Made by a program: the position numbers and the translations under genes. The notes beneath the pieces are model-generated. The model searched no databases, was not told the origin of the DNA, and worked only from the letters and a program-made list of their open reading frames with translations. Positions 15,344 through 24,719 of a stretch of 29,179 nucleotides of DNA are shown here, in pieces. The DNA is from CAYLYM01 sp964387645 (lineage in GTDB: Bacteria > Calditrichota > Calditrichia > RBG-13-44-9), in assembly GCA_964387645.1 (NCBI GenBank), contig CAYLYM010000042.1:1-29179 (forward strand), read 5' to 3'. Position 1 is the stretch's first letter, and every line of letters starts with the position of its first letter.

Positions 15344-16836
15344 TCGAACTGAAAAAAATTTTGGAAAAATTAGAACCGTTATCGGTAAAAGGTGCGGTGG
15401 ATCATTACATTCGGGATATTCAATATGATTCCCGCAAAGTCGGGGAAGAGGAGGCTTTTGTGGCCATTAAGGGATTTCGGACTGATGGGCACCAATTCAT
15501 TGAACAGGCATATCAAAATGGCGCTCGAGTTTTTTTCGTAGAAAAGCCTGTTGATATTGGTGATGCAACCATTATCCAACTTCAGGACACCCGATTGGCA
15601 TTGGCCCGGATTGCCCGCGTTTTCTTTGGTTATCCAGACCGAAGGTTAAAAATTGTTGGAATCACCGGAACAAATGGCAAAACAACTACCGCCTATTTGC
15701 TCAGTTCCATTTTGAAAGAAGCTCATTGGTGTCCGGGGCTCATCAGCACAATAGCCTACTACGATGGAAAAACATTTATTCCTGCGGAACGCACCACGCC
15801 GGAATCACTGGATATTTATAGATTGCTCTATCGAATGAAAAATTCAGGATTGAAGAGTGTTGTGATGGAGGTTTCTTCCCACGCATTAAGTCTTCACCGG
15901 GTTGAGGAGATTGAATTTAATGTTGGCGTTTTCACTAACTTAGGACGTGATCATTTAGATTTTCATCAAACGATGGAGCAGTATTTTCTGGCAAAACGCC
16001 AGCTATTCGAGGGCATGACCGAAAACCAAAAAGCTGTGCTCAATCTGGACGATCCTTACACCTCTCGAATTATTGATGTGACAGAAGCTGAAGTTTTTAC
16101 CTATTCAAAAAATTTAGCAAAGAGCACAGTTGGATATGTTTCCCATCAAGTACGGCCGGATGGTATGGTTTTAATGTTAAGGATACCGTCAGGGAATCTT
16201 ATGTTAGAAAGTAATTTAATTGGGGAATTTAATATTTACAATATTATGGCGGCAGTTACTACTGCGCGGGCTTTGGGCGTCCATGATGAATTTATAGCGC
16301 GTGGTGTTCGGAATTTAAAGCGAATTCCCGGTCGATGTGAGTATTATCCGTCCCCCGAAGGATTCGGCGTATATCTGGATTACGCGCATACTCCTGATGG
16401 GTTGAGAAATGTTCTCAGAGCTGTATGGGAAACTCATCCAAAAAATCTAATCGTTGTTTTTGGAGCTGGTGGAGATCGCGATAAGGGTAAACGTCCTGAA
16501 ATGGGCAGAGTTGCCGAGGATTTTGCCGACAAAATCATTCTAACAAACGATAATCCCCGTTCTGAAGATCCTGATATGATTATTGAGCAAATTGTGGCCG
16601 GTGTTACCGAAAAGGATAAGGTAACGAAAATATCAGGTCGAGAAGAAGCCATTCGTTTTGCCCTGAATATGGCGAAAAAAGGGGATGCGGTATTGATTGC
16701 CGGAAAAGGTCATGAAAGGTATCAGGAAATTCAGGGGAAGCGCATTCCCTTTGATGATCATGAAGTGGTTGCCAATTATTTTAAAGAAAAAGGATGGCCA
16801 ATACCGAGTTTTTTTAATTCAAAGGAGGTATTGTAA
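15340..16836 (+). CDS. murE: UDP-MurNAc-tripeptide synthetase MurE (meso-DAP type)
   Basis: MurE adds the third amino acid to UDP-MurNAc-L-Ala-D-Glu in the cytosol. The 498-residue protein has the three Mur-ligase domains: N-terminal uridine-binding part (DSRKVGEEEAFVAIKG), ATP-binding domain with GTNGKTT (110-116), and the C-terminal domain. The specificity motif is DNPR (404-407; LTNDNPRSEDP), which is diagnostic for meso-diaminopimelate rather than lysine. The start is GTG 15340, which overlaps the ftsI TGA in the sequence GTGA, a clear coupling arrangement. It is followed by murF after a 12-nt gap. Confidence 0.96.
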   Translation: MIELKKILEKLEPLSVKGAVDHYIRDIQYDSRKVGEEEAFVAIKGFRTDGHQFIEQAYQNGARVFFVEKPVDIGDATIIQLQDTRLALARIARVFFGYPDRRLKIVGITGTNGKTTTAYLLSSILKEAHWCPGLISTIAYYDGKTFIPAERTTPESLDIYRLLYRMKNSGLKSVVMEVSSHALSLHRVEEIEFNVGVFTNLGRDHLDFHQTMEQYFLAKRQLFEGMTENQKAVLNLDDPYTSRIIDVTEAEVFTYSKNLAKSTVGYVSHQVRPDGMVLMLRIPSGNLMLESNLIGEFNIYNIMAAVTTARALGVHDEFIARGVRNLKRIPGRCEYYPSPEGFGVYLDYAHTPDGLRNVLRAVWETHPKNLIVVFGAGGDRDKGKRPEMGRVAEDFADKIILTNDNPRSEDPDMIIEQIVAGVTEKDKVTKISGREEAIRFALNMAKKGDAVLIAGKGHERYQEIQGKRIPFDDHEVVANYFKEKGWPIPSFFNSKEVL

Positions 16837-16848
16837 AGCATAACGATT

Positions 16849-18237
16849 ATGGAATCTGTTGATTTAACATCTTTTGTACGAACGGCTCGGTCAGTTAAAC
16901 AAACGATAAATTTACCCGAGAAGTTCAGAATTGAAGGATTATCCATCGATTCACGAACCCTAAAGCAAGGCGATGTTTTTGTGGCTATTCGTGGAGAACG
17001 ATTCGATGGACATAATTTTATCCCACGAGCAATAGAAGCAGGAGCCAGTGCTATAGTTATTGATGAAATGGGTAATTCCTTAGAAATCCTGCAAAATGTT
17101 CCATTGATCGTAACTTTTAATACTGTAGATTTTTTATTGGAATTTGCTGGCTGGTATCGGAAAAAATTTAATATTCCGGTTGTCGGAATAACAGGTTCTA
17201 CTGGGAAAACCACTGTTAAGGAGATGATTGCGGCAGTATTGGAGGAACGCTTTAAGGTGATGAAAACACAGGGTAATCAAAATAATTTTATCGGAGTGTC
17301 GCTCACTTTGCTGAATTTGACGTCATCTACTGAATTAGCGGTAATTGAGATGGGTACCAATCATCCTGGCGAAATTGCTCGTTTGACTTGGGCAGTGAAA
17401 CCAACCCATGCTGCCATTTCCAACATTGGTCGCGGACATATTGGTTTTTTTAGATCTCTGGAGGCAATTTTCCAGGAGAAAAAATCTCTACCCGACGGTC
17501 TTTCGGAGGGCGGCGTATTTTTCAGGAATATTGATGATGAATTCTTGAAGAAATACCACCGTAAGGATATTCAAATTGTTGATTTTGGATTGAATAAAAA
17601 CGCCAGGTATCGGGCTAATTATCTGGGAGCGGATGAATTTGGACGAGTGCGTTTCCGGGTGAATGACGGTCCGGAAATTTACTTAAAAATTCCAGGTAAA
17701 CATCATATGATTAATGCACTTTTAGCTGCGGCGGTTGGAAGTGAACTTGGAATTGAACCAGAGCAAATTCGTAATGGACTTGAATCAGTAGAACCACCGG
17801 ATAAAAGAATGGAATTTTTTAAAAAAGCTGGCGTTTTGTTCATTAATGATTCGTATAACGCAAACCCGGAATCTCTTAAAGCAGCTATTGATTTGCTTTG
17901 TGAGATTCCTTTAGAAAATGAAAAAAAACGTTATTTAGTTGTTGGTGATATGCTTGAGTTGGGTGAGTTGAGTGAATCGTTGCACAGGGAGATAGGAAAA
18001 TATTTGCTGAACTGCCCGGTTGATTTTGTTTTTGGTTACGGTCAATACAGCCGGTTCATTTGTCAAGAAATCGAAGATAGCACTACAAATCGTATTCAAA
18101 CTCGATGGTTTACAAGGCATGAAGACATTGCGTATGTTTTAGAAAAACAACTAAAGCCGGGAGATATTGTATTGCTAAAGGGTTCACGAGGGATGGCTGT
18201 CGAAAATGTTCTGACCCACTTAAATTTGAAAGGATAA
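16849..18237 (+). CDS. murF: UDP-MurNAc-tripeptide:D-Ala-D-Ala ligase MurF
   Basis: MurF completes the UDP-MurNAc-pentapeptide by adding D-Ala-D-Ala. The 462-residue protein shows the MurF-type N-terminus (SIDSRTLKQGDVFVAIRGERFDGH), the P-loop GSTGKTT (116-122), the NQNNFIGVSLTLL and VIEMGTNHPGEI segments, and the C-terminal NDSYNANPESLKAAI and KGSRGMAVE that distinguish MurF from MurE. The D-Ala-D-Ala ligase gene (ddl) that feeds it is not in this window. The start is ATG 16849; the stop is 2 nt before the mraY ATG. Confidence 0.96.
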   Translation: MESVDLTSFVRTARSVKQTINLPEKFRIEGLSIDSRTLKQGDVFVAIRGERFDGHNFIPRAIEAGASAIVIDEMGNSLEILQNVPLIVTFNTVDFLLEFAGWYRKKFNIPVVGITGSTGKTTVKEMIAAVLEERFKVMKTQGNQNNFIGVSLTLLNLTSSTELAVIEMGTNHPGEIARLTWAVKPTHAAISNIGRGHIGFFRSLEAIFQEKKSLPDGLSEGGVFFRNIDDEFLKKYHRKDIQIVDFGLNKNARYRANYLGADEFGRVRFRVNDGPEIYLKIPGKHHMINALLAAAVGSELGIEPEQIRNGLESVEPPDKRMEFFKKAGVLFINDSYNANPESLKAAIDLLCEIPLENEKKRYLVVGDMLELGELSESLHREIGKYLLNCPVDFVFGYGQYSRFICQEIEDSTTNRIQTRWFTRHEDIAYVLEKQLKPGDIVLLKGSRGMAVENVLTHLNLKG

Positions 18238-18239
18238 CG

Positions 18240-19349
18240 ATGTTAGGAGAATTTCTTTTCCAATTCCGAGATGTCTTTTTTGGATTCAATCTTTTCCGTT
18301 ATATCACAGTGCGGTCGGCTCTGGCGGCTATAACGGCCCTTTTGTTCAGTCTTTTCATCGGACCTATAATCATTCGTCTATTGAAAAAATATCAGATTGG
18401 TGAAGAGATCCGCTCCGATGGGCCCAAAACACACTTAAAGAAGGCCGGTACTCCAACAATGGGTGGAATTATTATACTGGCCGGAGTGATCCTGGGTGTG
18501 CTATTGTGGGCGAAAATCTCCAATTTTTATATTCAAATTATTTTCATATCGACATTGTGGATGGGTTTGGTTGGATTTTTGGATGATTATCTTAAGTCTG
18601 TGAAAAAAATGAAGAAAGGATTGGTGGCTCGATATAAATTAATCGGTCAGATTAGTCTGGGATTATTCGTCGGTTCGATGATTTTCTTTAACCACCATTT
18701 TGTGGTTCAGGGATTAAATTCCAATACCAGTTTGCCTTTTTTTAAGAATCTAGAGATTGATTTTGGCTGGTTCTATATTCCGGTGGTCATCCTTGTCATC
18801 ACCGGGACCTCTAATGCTGTGAATTTAACAGATGGATTGGATGGTTTGGCTACCGGTCTGATAGCCATCGCCATGTTGGCTTTCGCTGGTATTAGTTATG
18901 TAACGGGGAACGTTAAATTTAGTGATTACCTTAATATTATTTACTTACCAGGTGCGGGGGAATTGACTGTTTACAGCCTTGCGGTAGTGGGCGCAGCTAT
19001 GGGCTTTTTATGGTACAATGCTTACCCTGCACAGGTGTTTATGGGTGACACCGGGGCATTAGCCCTTGGCAGTACCCTTGGAACCCTGGCTGTTTTGGTG
19101 AAAAAGGAGATTTTTCTAGTTATTATTGGTGGTGTTTTCGTTGCCGAGGCGGCTTCGGTAATTATACAAACGACTTACTTCAAATATACCCGGAAGAAAT
19201 ATGGAAAAGGCCGAAGAATATTTAGGATGGCTCCTCTCCATCACCATCTGGAACTGATGAACATCCATGAATCCAAAGTGGTAACGCGACTATGGATTGT
19301 GGGCATTTTATTGGCTTTGTTAACGCTTACAACATTCAAAGTTAGATAA
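18240..19349 (+). CDS. mraY: Phospho-MurNAc-pentapeptide transferase MraY
   Basis: MraY transfers phospho-MurNAc-pentapeptide to undecaprenyl phosphate in the inner membrane, giving lipid I. The 369-residue protein is highly hydrophobic with about ten transmembrane segments. It carries the family signatures: GPKTHLKKAGTPTMGG (61-76), the Asp pair Asp115-Asp116 (GFLDDYLK), Asp198 in NAVNLTDGLDGLATG, the MGDTGALALG loop, and the His motif PLHHHLE near the C-terminus. All catalytic residues are intact. It begins 2 nt after murF. After it the tight operon opens into a gap of about 180 bp before murD. Confidence 0.97.
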   Translation: MLGEFLFQFRDVFFGFNLFRYITVRSALAAITALLFSLFIGPIIIRLLKKYQIGEEIRSDGPKTHLKKAGTPTMGGIIILAGVILGVLLWAKISNFYIQIIFISTLWMGLVGFLDDYLKSVKKMKKGLVARYKLIGQISLGLFVGSMIFFNHHFVVQGLNSNTSLPFFKNLEIDFGWFYIPVVILVITGTSNAVNLTDGLDGLATGLIAIAMLAFAGISYVTGNVKFSDYLNIIYLPGAGELTVYSLAVVGAAMGFLWYNAYPAQVFMGDTGALALGSTLGTLAVLVKKEIFLVIIGGVFVAEAASVIIQTTYFKYTRKKYGKGRRIFRMAPLHHHLELMNIHESKVVTRLWIVGILLALLTLTTFKVR

Positions 19350-19530
19350 AATTTAAGGAAAAATTTTGACGAAAATTAAAGTTAAGATCAAAACCAAGAG
19401 TAAAATCAAGACGAGTGATTAAACGATCGGCATTTGAAGTAAAAAATGATCATCATCCGAATGAGCGAAAACAGCAAGTTGGGGCATTTAAATAGAAAGG
19501 GACGATTATTGAAAATTTTGGAATGGCTTG
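19350..19530 (+). other. Gap between mraY and murD with tiny overlapping reading frames
   Basis: These 181 bp interrupt an otherwise tight operon. The mRNA-sense strand is purine-rich. A TTG at 19366 preceded at good spacing by AAGGA (19355-19359) opens an 18-codon lysine-rich frame (MTKIKVKIKTKSKIKTSD) ending at 19422. In the next frame a GTG at 19415 opens 26 codons (MIKRSAFEVKNDHHPNERKQ...) to the TAG at 19493-19495. An ATG at 19446 opens 33 codons that end at 19547, inside murD. I recognise none of them. They may be a leader, the debris of a small gene, or chance. Confidence 0.3.
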
Positions 19531-20910
19531 ATGTTCTGTTTATCTGAAAGAAAAGAAATTAATGTTCGCCAGCTCAAAGGCGTTAAAGTAGCAGTTTTAG
19601 GAGCGGCCCGTAGTGGAATTAGTGTGGCTTCGTTGTTAGCAAGAGCAGGAGCGTCGGTTCTTTTAAGCGATGTTAAGTCTTTAGAAGAGCTGAATTTACC
19701 ACTATCGAAATTAAATGAACTGGGAGTAGAAATTGAAACTGGTCATCATTCCGAGGCCGTTTTAGAGACTGACTTAATTTGCATCAGTCCGGGATTGCCT
19801 TTAACGATTCCAGTTCTCCGTAAAGCTAAAAAGAAAGACATTCCTGTTGTAGGCGAAATTGAAGTTGCTTCCTGGTTTTGTCATTCACCGATTATTGCTA
19901 TTACTGGTTCTAATGGAAAAACCACAACAACAACCTTGGCTGGCGAGATTTTCCGTCGCTACAATGAAAAAACGGTGGTTGCTGGAAATATCGGGAAACC
20001 GTTTTCAGAATATGTGTCCATGACAGCAACGGATGGAATTGCTATTCTGGAGATCAGTAGTTTTCAGTTGGAAACGATTCACACATTTCATCCCAAAATT
20101 GCGGTGATTATGAATCTTACCGACAACCATCTGGACCGTTACCCGGATTTTGAATCTTATGCGACAGCCAAGCTGAATATTTTAAAAAATATGACATCGG
20201 AGGATGTCCTTATATTCAACGCCGATGACGATCATCTTGTAGGATCTCTGAGGAATATTATTCCGCGAAAGTTGATTTTTAGTCTTTCGCAACATGATCG
20301 GGAAGGAGTCTATTGGAGAGATGATAAAATTTTTCTAAGAATAAATGGTGAAGAGAAGCGTATTTCATTGAAAAATTACCATTTAAAAGGCATACATAAT
20401 CGTTACAATATGATGGTAGCAGCTTTGATTGCATCGCTATTGGACGTTCCTGATAACATCATTGAGGAAACTATTGAGCAGTTTGAAGGGATTGAACATC
20501 GCTTAGAAATGGTGCGGGAATATCAGGGAGTGGTTTTTGTGAACGATTCTAAAGCGACAACAGTGGATTCCTTGGCTTGGGCCCTGCAAAGTTTCGATGA
20601 AAAAATTGTACTTATTGTTGGTGGTAAAGATAAAGGTGGCGATTTCCGCCGGGTAGTTCCTTTGTTGAAGAAGCACGTGAGAGCAGCTATTCTGATTGGA
20701 AAAGCCGCCAATCGCATTCAATCGGTCTGGAATGGGGTGATCCCCCTGTTTCGTGCAGAGAGTTTAAAGGAGGCTGTTGAAAAAGCCTTTAGGCAGGCCC
20801 AAAAAGGAGATGTTGTGTTACTTTCGCCGGCCTGTTCAAGCTTCGATATGTTTCGGGATTATGAAGACCGGGGAAGACAATTTAAACAAGCTGTAAGGGA
20901 GTTGAATTGA
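19531..20910 (+). CDS. murD: UDP-MurNAc-L-alanine:D-glutamate ligase MurD
   Basis: MurD adds D-glutamate to UDP-MurNAc-L-Ala. With the ATG at 19531 the protein has 459 residues. It shows the Rossmann-like N-terminal VAVLGAARSGISVA (20-33), the P-loop GSNGKTT (126-132), AGNIGKPF, SSFQLETI, MNLTDNHLDRY and, in the C-terminal domain, VNDSKATTVDSL and LLSPACSSFDMF, all MurD-specific. The start is uncertain: TTG 19528 and ATG 19531 are adjacent and the first ten residues before NVRQLKG look non-conserved; no strong Shine-Dalgarno sequence is visible. It overlaps ftsW by 4 nt if the TTG start of ftsW is used. Confidence 0.95.
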   Translation: MFCLSERKEINVRQLKGVKVAVLGAARSGISVASLLARAGASVLLSDVKSLEELNLPLSKLNELGVEIETGHHSEAVLETDLICISPGLPLTIPVLRKAKKKDIPVVGEIEVASWFCHSPIIAITGSNGKTTTTTLAGEIFRRYNEKTVVAGNIGKPFSEYVSMTATDGIAILEISSFQLETIHTFHPKIAVIMNLTDNHLDRYPDFESYATAKLNILKNMTSEDVLIFNADDDHLVGSLRNIIPRKLIFSLSQHDREGVYWRDDKIFLRINGEEKRISLKNYHLKGIHNRYNMMVAALIASLLDVPDNIIEETIEQFEGIEHRLEMVREYQGVVFVNDSKATTVDSLAWALQSFDEKIVLIVGGKDKGGDFRRVVPLLKKHVRAAILIGKAANRIQSVWNGVIPLFRAESLKEAVEKAFRQAQKGDVVLLSPACSSFDMFRDYEDRGRQFKQAVRELN

Positions 20911-22061
20911 GGATGCAAAATCGGATTGATCAATGGATTTTATTTACCGTGCTGGGGCTTATGGCCTTTGGTCTTATCATGGTGTACAGTTCCAGCGCTT
21001 TTTATGCAGATAAATTTCGTCACGACCATTTATATTATTTGAAACGGCAAATACTCTGGGTTTTCTTTGGTATAGTGTTAATGGTTTCTACCTACAAAAT
21101 TCCCTATAAAATTTTTGAAGGGAAGAGCTGGTTGTTAATTTTCTTAAGCGTTGGATTACTAACTTACCTTTTAGCTAACGGAGGAGGTCGCTGGATACAT
21201 ACCCGTCTGATCAATATTCAGGTGAGTGATATTGCTCGCTTATCTATCATCATTTTTCTGGCTGATTCTTTAAGTCGAAAAGAACAATATTTGAAGAACT
21301 TCGGTGAAGGATTTATGCCACACCTTTTTTATATTTTGCTATTAGCTGGTCTCATAGTAGCACAGCCGGATTTCAGTTCAGCAGCCATGCTTGTCCTTAT
21401 TGGGGTGTTGATAATGTTTATTTCGCCCATTCCATTTCGATACTTTGCTTTGAGTTTCATTGTGGTTGCACCCGTTGCTATTCTGATTGTAACGCTGACT
21501 TCTTATCAGTGGGACCGGATCGAAGCATTTTTGCATCCTGAGAATGATGTTTTAGGCAAGGGATATCAGATTATCCAATCGTTAATCAGTCTGGGAGCCG
21601 GAGGGATTACCGGTGTGGGATTTGCGAAGGGCAGCCAGAAGCTTTTCTTTTTACCTGAAGCCCATACCGATTTTATTTTTTCTATTATTGGAGAAGAATG
21701 GGGTTTGATTGGAACATTTTTTGTTGTGAGCCTATTTTTTATCTTATTCTGGCGGGGAATCTATCTGGCTCACCGGGCACGGGATCAGTTCAGCCGCTAT
21801 CTGGCATTTGGTTTAACCATGAATCTGGTGGTTTATGCGCTTATTAATATGATGGTTGCAGCGCATCTTGTACCACCTACCGGGTTACCTTTGCCTTTTA
21901 TCAGTTATGGAGGCAGTTCGATGTTGATCTCCAGTATTTCGGCTGGTTTGTTATTAAATATTTCTGCAAGAACATGTTCGGAAGTTCAAGAAAATAGTTA
22001 CCAATTTGCTCATCGAGCGCAAAGAAACCTTGAGAATCGGAAATTGAGTTTTGTTCGATGA
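20907..22061 (+). CDS. ftsW: Septal peptidoglycan glycosyltransferase FtsW
   Basis: FtsW is the SEDS-family polymerase that makes septal glycan strands from lipid II together with FtsI. The 384-residue protein has about ten transmembrane segments. Conserved parts include MVYSSSAFYA in the first helix, the LKRQILWVFFG segment, the ANGGGRWI loop, DFSSAAMLVLIGVLIMF, the long periplasmic loop with KGYQIIQSLISLGAGG and LPEAHTDFIFSIIGEEWG, and the C-terminal signature GLPLPFISYGGSSML. The last feature separates FtsW from RodA only weakly, but the place between murD and murG is decisive. The start is TTG 20907 (AAGGGAG upstream, 4-nt overlap with murD) or ATG 20913; I prefer the first on spacing. 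Confidence 0.95.
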   Translation: MRMQNRIDQWILFTVLGLMAFGLIMVYSSSAFYADKFRHDHLYYLKRQILWVFFGIVLMVSTYKIPYKIFEGKSWLLIFLSVGLLTYLLANGGGRWIHTRLINIQVSDIARLSIIIFLADSLSRKEQYLKNFGEGFMPHLFYILLLAGLIVAQPDFSSAAMLVLIGVLIMFISPIPFRYFALSFIVVAPVAILIVTLTSYQWDRIEAFLHPENDVLGKGYQIIQSLISLGAGGITGVGFAKGSQKLFFLPEAHTDFIFSIIGEEWGLIGTFFVVSLFFILFWRGIYLAHRARDQFSRYLAFGLTMNLVVYALINMMVAAHLVPPTGLPLPFISYGGSSMLISSISAGLLLNISARTCSEVQENSYQFAHRAQRNLENRKLSFVR

Positions 22062-23185
22062 ATCAGGTAAAAGGTAAGATATTGATAGCAGGTGGTGGTA
22101 CGGGCGGACACGTATATCCAGCGCTGGCGACTATTGAAACGCTGAAAGAAAAAGGAGAATTTGATTTTTTATATGTTGGTGGATATCAAGGTCTGGAAAA
22201 TACAATTGTCCCAAAAAGTGGGATCCCTTTTCAGCGAATTTGGATTTCTGGATTTCAACGATATTTTACATGGAAAAATATCATGTTTCCTTTTAAACTT
22301 TTGGTTAGTCTGATGCAAAGTTGGAAAATAATTAAAAAATTTAATCCTGATGTGGTTGTAGGAACGGGTGGATATGTGAGTGGCCCAGTGGTTTATCTGG
22401 CATCCAGGATGGGAATTCCAACCTTGATAGAAGAGCAGGATAGTTATCCGGGAGTTACAACCAGAATTCTCTCGAAATATGCTGATATTATTTGTATTCC
22501 GCATCAGTCTGTTAACAGGCATTTATCCCGAGCTAAAGGCAGGGTTGTGGTGACGGGTAATCCTGTAAGAAGTTCTTTGAAATTGGTGGAAAGAGAACGG
22601 GCTATTCAATATTGGGGATTGGAAAAAGATCGACCTGTGATTTTTGTTTTTGGTGGTAGTCTGGGAGCGCAGGCTATCAATAGGGCGATAGCGGAGATAG
22701 CTCATGAAATCATAAGAAAATGGAATGTCCAATTTCTCTGGCAGGTCGGGAGAGGGAATTTCCCGGAAATTCAACAGTGGCCGGTTGCTAAAGAACCCGG
22801 TGTTCATATTCTATCTTATATAGATGATATGTCCGTGGCCTACTCTGTGGCGGACTTAATTATTAGCAGGGCTGGGGCGATTACACTGGCCGAACTGGCA
22901 TTGGTTCAAAAGCCCTGCATTCTTGTGCCTTATCCATACGCTGCGGCGGGGCACCAGGAACATAATGCTCGTGCCATGCAGGAGGTGGGTAGCGCTATTA
23001 TGGTTAAAGAAGGTGAAGGATTTCCTCAAGCATTAAAAGCAAAAATTGACCGGATTATGGCCGATGTGAAGTTGCAAAAACGGATGAAAGAAAGCTGGCA
23101 AAGGATTGCTAGACCAAATGCGGCGGAGGAGATTGCTGAAAAGGTATTGGAATTGATCAATACGAACTACAATTATTCTAATTGA
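22058..23185 (+). CDS. murG: Undecaprenyl-PP-MurNAc-pentapeptide GlcNAc transferase MurG
   Basis: MurG adds GlcNAc to lipid I to give lipid II at the inner face of the cytoplasmic membrane. The 375-residue GT-B fold protein has the glycine-rich loop AGGGTGGHVYPALA (11-24), VVGTGGYVSGPVV, the second glycine-rich loop VFGGSLGAQAIN, the UDP-GlcNAc site SRAGAITLAELAL, and YPYAAAGHQEHNA. Its ATG overlaps the ftsW TGA in ATGA, so the two are coupled. All signature residues are intact. A 127-bp gap follows before murC. Confidence 0.97.
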   Translation: MNQVKGKILIAGGGTGGHVYPALATIETLKEKGEFDFLYVGGYQGLENTIVPKSGIPFQRIWISGFQRYFTWKNIMFPFKLLVSLMQSWKIIKKFNPDVVVGTGGYVSGPVVYLASRMGIPTLIEEQDSYPGVTTRILSKYADIICIPHQSVNRHLSRAKGRVVVTGNPVRSSLKLVERERAIQYWGLEKDRPVIFVFGGSLGAQAINRAIAEIAHEIIRKWNVQFLWQVGRGNFPEIQQWPVAKEPGVHILSYIDDMSVAYSVADLIISRAGAITLAELALVQKPCILVPYPYAAAGHQEHNARAMQEVGSAIMVKEGEGFPQALKAKIDRIMADVKLQKRMKESWQRIARPNAAEEIAEKVLELINTNYNYSN

Positions 23186-23201
23186 ATTGAGAAGACCGCA
23201 T

Positions 23202-23242
23202 GAGGGTAATTCATCCCTCGATTTCCCGGTTTGAGTTTTTTT
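23202..23242 (+). other. Small hairpin followed by a T-run in the murG-murC gap
   Basis: GAGGG (23202-23206) and CCCTC (23215-23219) form a 5-bp stem with an 8-nt loop just after the murG stop. Seven T residues lie at 23236-23242, too far from the stem for a classical intrinsic terminator. It could cause partial termination or mRNA processing between murG and murC; nothing proves either. Confidence 0.3.
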
Positions 23243-23312
23243 GATGGGATTAAATTTTGTTAAAAATTTATTTGAGCTGTAAGGATGTTTTTGAAAGAGG
23301 ATAGATGCAGAT

Positions 23313-24695
23313 ATGCGTTTAGGGAAGATTAAAAATATTCATTTTGTCGGCATTGGTGGAATCGGTATGAGCGGTATCGCCGAAGTTTTATTAAATCTTG
23401 GGTATACTGTTACTGGTTCGGATCGGGTTTTAAGTGATGTTACGGAACATCTCACACAGATTGGTGCACATATTGTTCAGGGGCATTCACCGAAAAATGT
23501 AAAAGATGCTGACGTCTTAGTTTATTCATCCGCAGTTACCCTGGACAATCCTGAAGTGCAAGAAGCTCTTCGCCGAAAAATCCCTGTGATAAAACGCGCT
23601 GAAATGTTAGCCGAACTGATGCGCTTGAAATTTGGGATTGCTATTGCCGGAACTCATGGTAAAACCACCACAACCTCGCTGGTAGGTGCTGTGTTGACTG
23701 AGGGTGGATTGGATCCCACACTGATCATTGGAGGAAAAGTGCGATCTCTGAAAACCAATGCGAAATTGGGTGATAGCGAATTCATGGTGGCTGAGGCGGA
23801 TGAATTTGATAAATCGTTTTTGAAACTCATCCCAACAATTGCGGTCATAACGAATATCGAACCAGATCATCTGGATTGTTATGAAAACTTAGAAGATTTA
23901 AAACACTCCTTTGCTTCATTTGCCAATAAAGTTCCTTTTTATGGCCGGGTTATTGTTTGTTTGGATAATCCGGGTGTCCAGGAAATCTTAAGTCGGATTC
24001 AGCGCAGTATTACTACTTATGGGTTAACCAAACAAGCAGATATCCAGGCCAGTGCAATTGAGCATCAGGAGGGTGGAGTTTCCTTCGATGTGAGTTATAT
24101 GAATTACAAACTGGGACGCATTCAGTTGAAGATTCCCGGCGAACATAATGTATTGAACGCCCTGGCATCCATCGGAGTGGGGCTGGAATTGGATATCCCA
24201 TTCGAGAGAATTAAAAAAGGATTGGAAAAATTCAGTGGTGTAAATCGTCGCTTTGAAATCAAAGGTATTTACAGTGACATTATGGTCGTGGATGATTATG
24301 CTCATCATCCCACCGAAATTGCAGTGACTTTGCAGGGAGCGCGAAGCGGATGGCCGCAGCGGCGGATTGTAGCCATTTTTCAGCCTCATCTCTACTCCCG
24401 TACAAGGGATTTTTACCGGGAATTTGCAAGGGCCTTTTTTCAGGTGGATGTTTTAATTGTCACGGATGTTTACCCGGCGCGCGAAGAACCGATCCCGGGA
24501 ATTTCGGGTGAACTTATTGCAAAAACGGCCCAGGAGTTAGGGCACCGCGAAGTTCATTATGTAGAAGATAAAACAAAAGTGGCAAAATTCGTTGTTAATC
24601 TTCTTGAACCGGGAGACATAGTAATAACCATTGGTGCCGGTGATATCTGGAAGGTAGGCGAGGAACTGATTGGACTTTTGGATAAATCTGAGTAA
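23313..24695 (+). CDS. murC: UDP-MurNAc:L-alanine ligase MurC
   Basis: MurC starts the peptide stem by adding L-Ala to UDP-MurNAc. The 460-residue protein shows the MurC N-terminus HFVGIGGIGMSGIAEVL (10-26), the P-loop GTHGKTT (113-119), EADEFDKSFLKL, NIEPDHLDCYEN, and the C-terminal VVDDYAHHPTEI and FQPHLYSRTRDF. It is a stand-alone MurC, not fused to MurB or Ddl. The ATG at 23313 matches the family start. It is followed by murB after 24 nt. Confidence 0.97.
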   Translation: MRLGKIKNIHFVGIGGIGMSGIAEVLLNLGYTVTGSDRVLSDVTEHLTQIGAHIVQGHSPKNVKDADVLVYSSAVTLDNPEVQEALRRKIPVIKRAEMLAELMRLKFGIAIAGTHGKTTTTSLVGAVLTEGGLDPTLIIGGKVRSLKTNAKLGDSEFMVAEADEFDKSFLKLIPTIAVITNIEPDHLDCYENLEDLKHSFASFANKVPFYGRVIVCLDNPGVQEILSRIQRSITTYGLTKQADIQASAIEHQEGGVSFDVSYMNYKLGRIQLKIPGEHNVLNALASIGVGLELDIPFERIKKGLEKFSGVNRRFEIKGIYSDIMVVDDYAHHPTEIAVTLQGARSGWPQRRIVAIFQPHLYSRTRDFYREFARAFFQVDVLIVTDVYPAREEPIPGISGELIAKTAQELGHREVHYVEDKTKVAKFVVNLLEPGDIVITIGAGDIWKVGEELIGLLDKSE

Positions 24696-24719
24696 GTGAA
24701 AACTTTTGAATGTAAATAG

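Noticed and set aside
23186..23312. Internal promoter before murC
   Set aside because: Several TTGA-like and TAAA-like words occur, but no pair has proper spacing and match; only the hairpin is reported.
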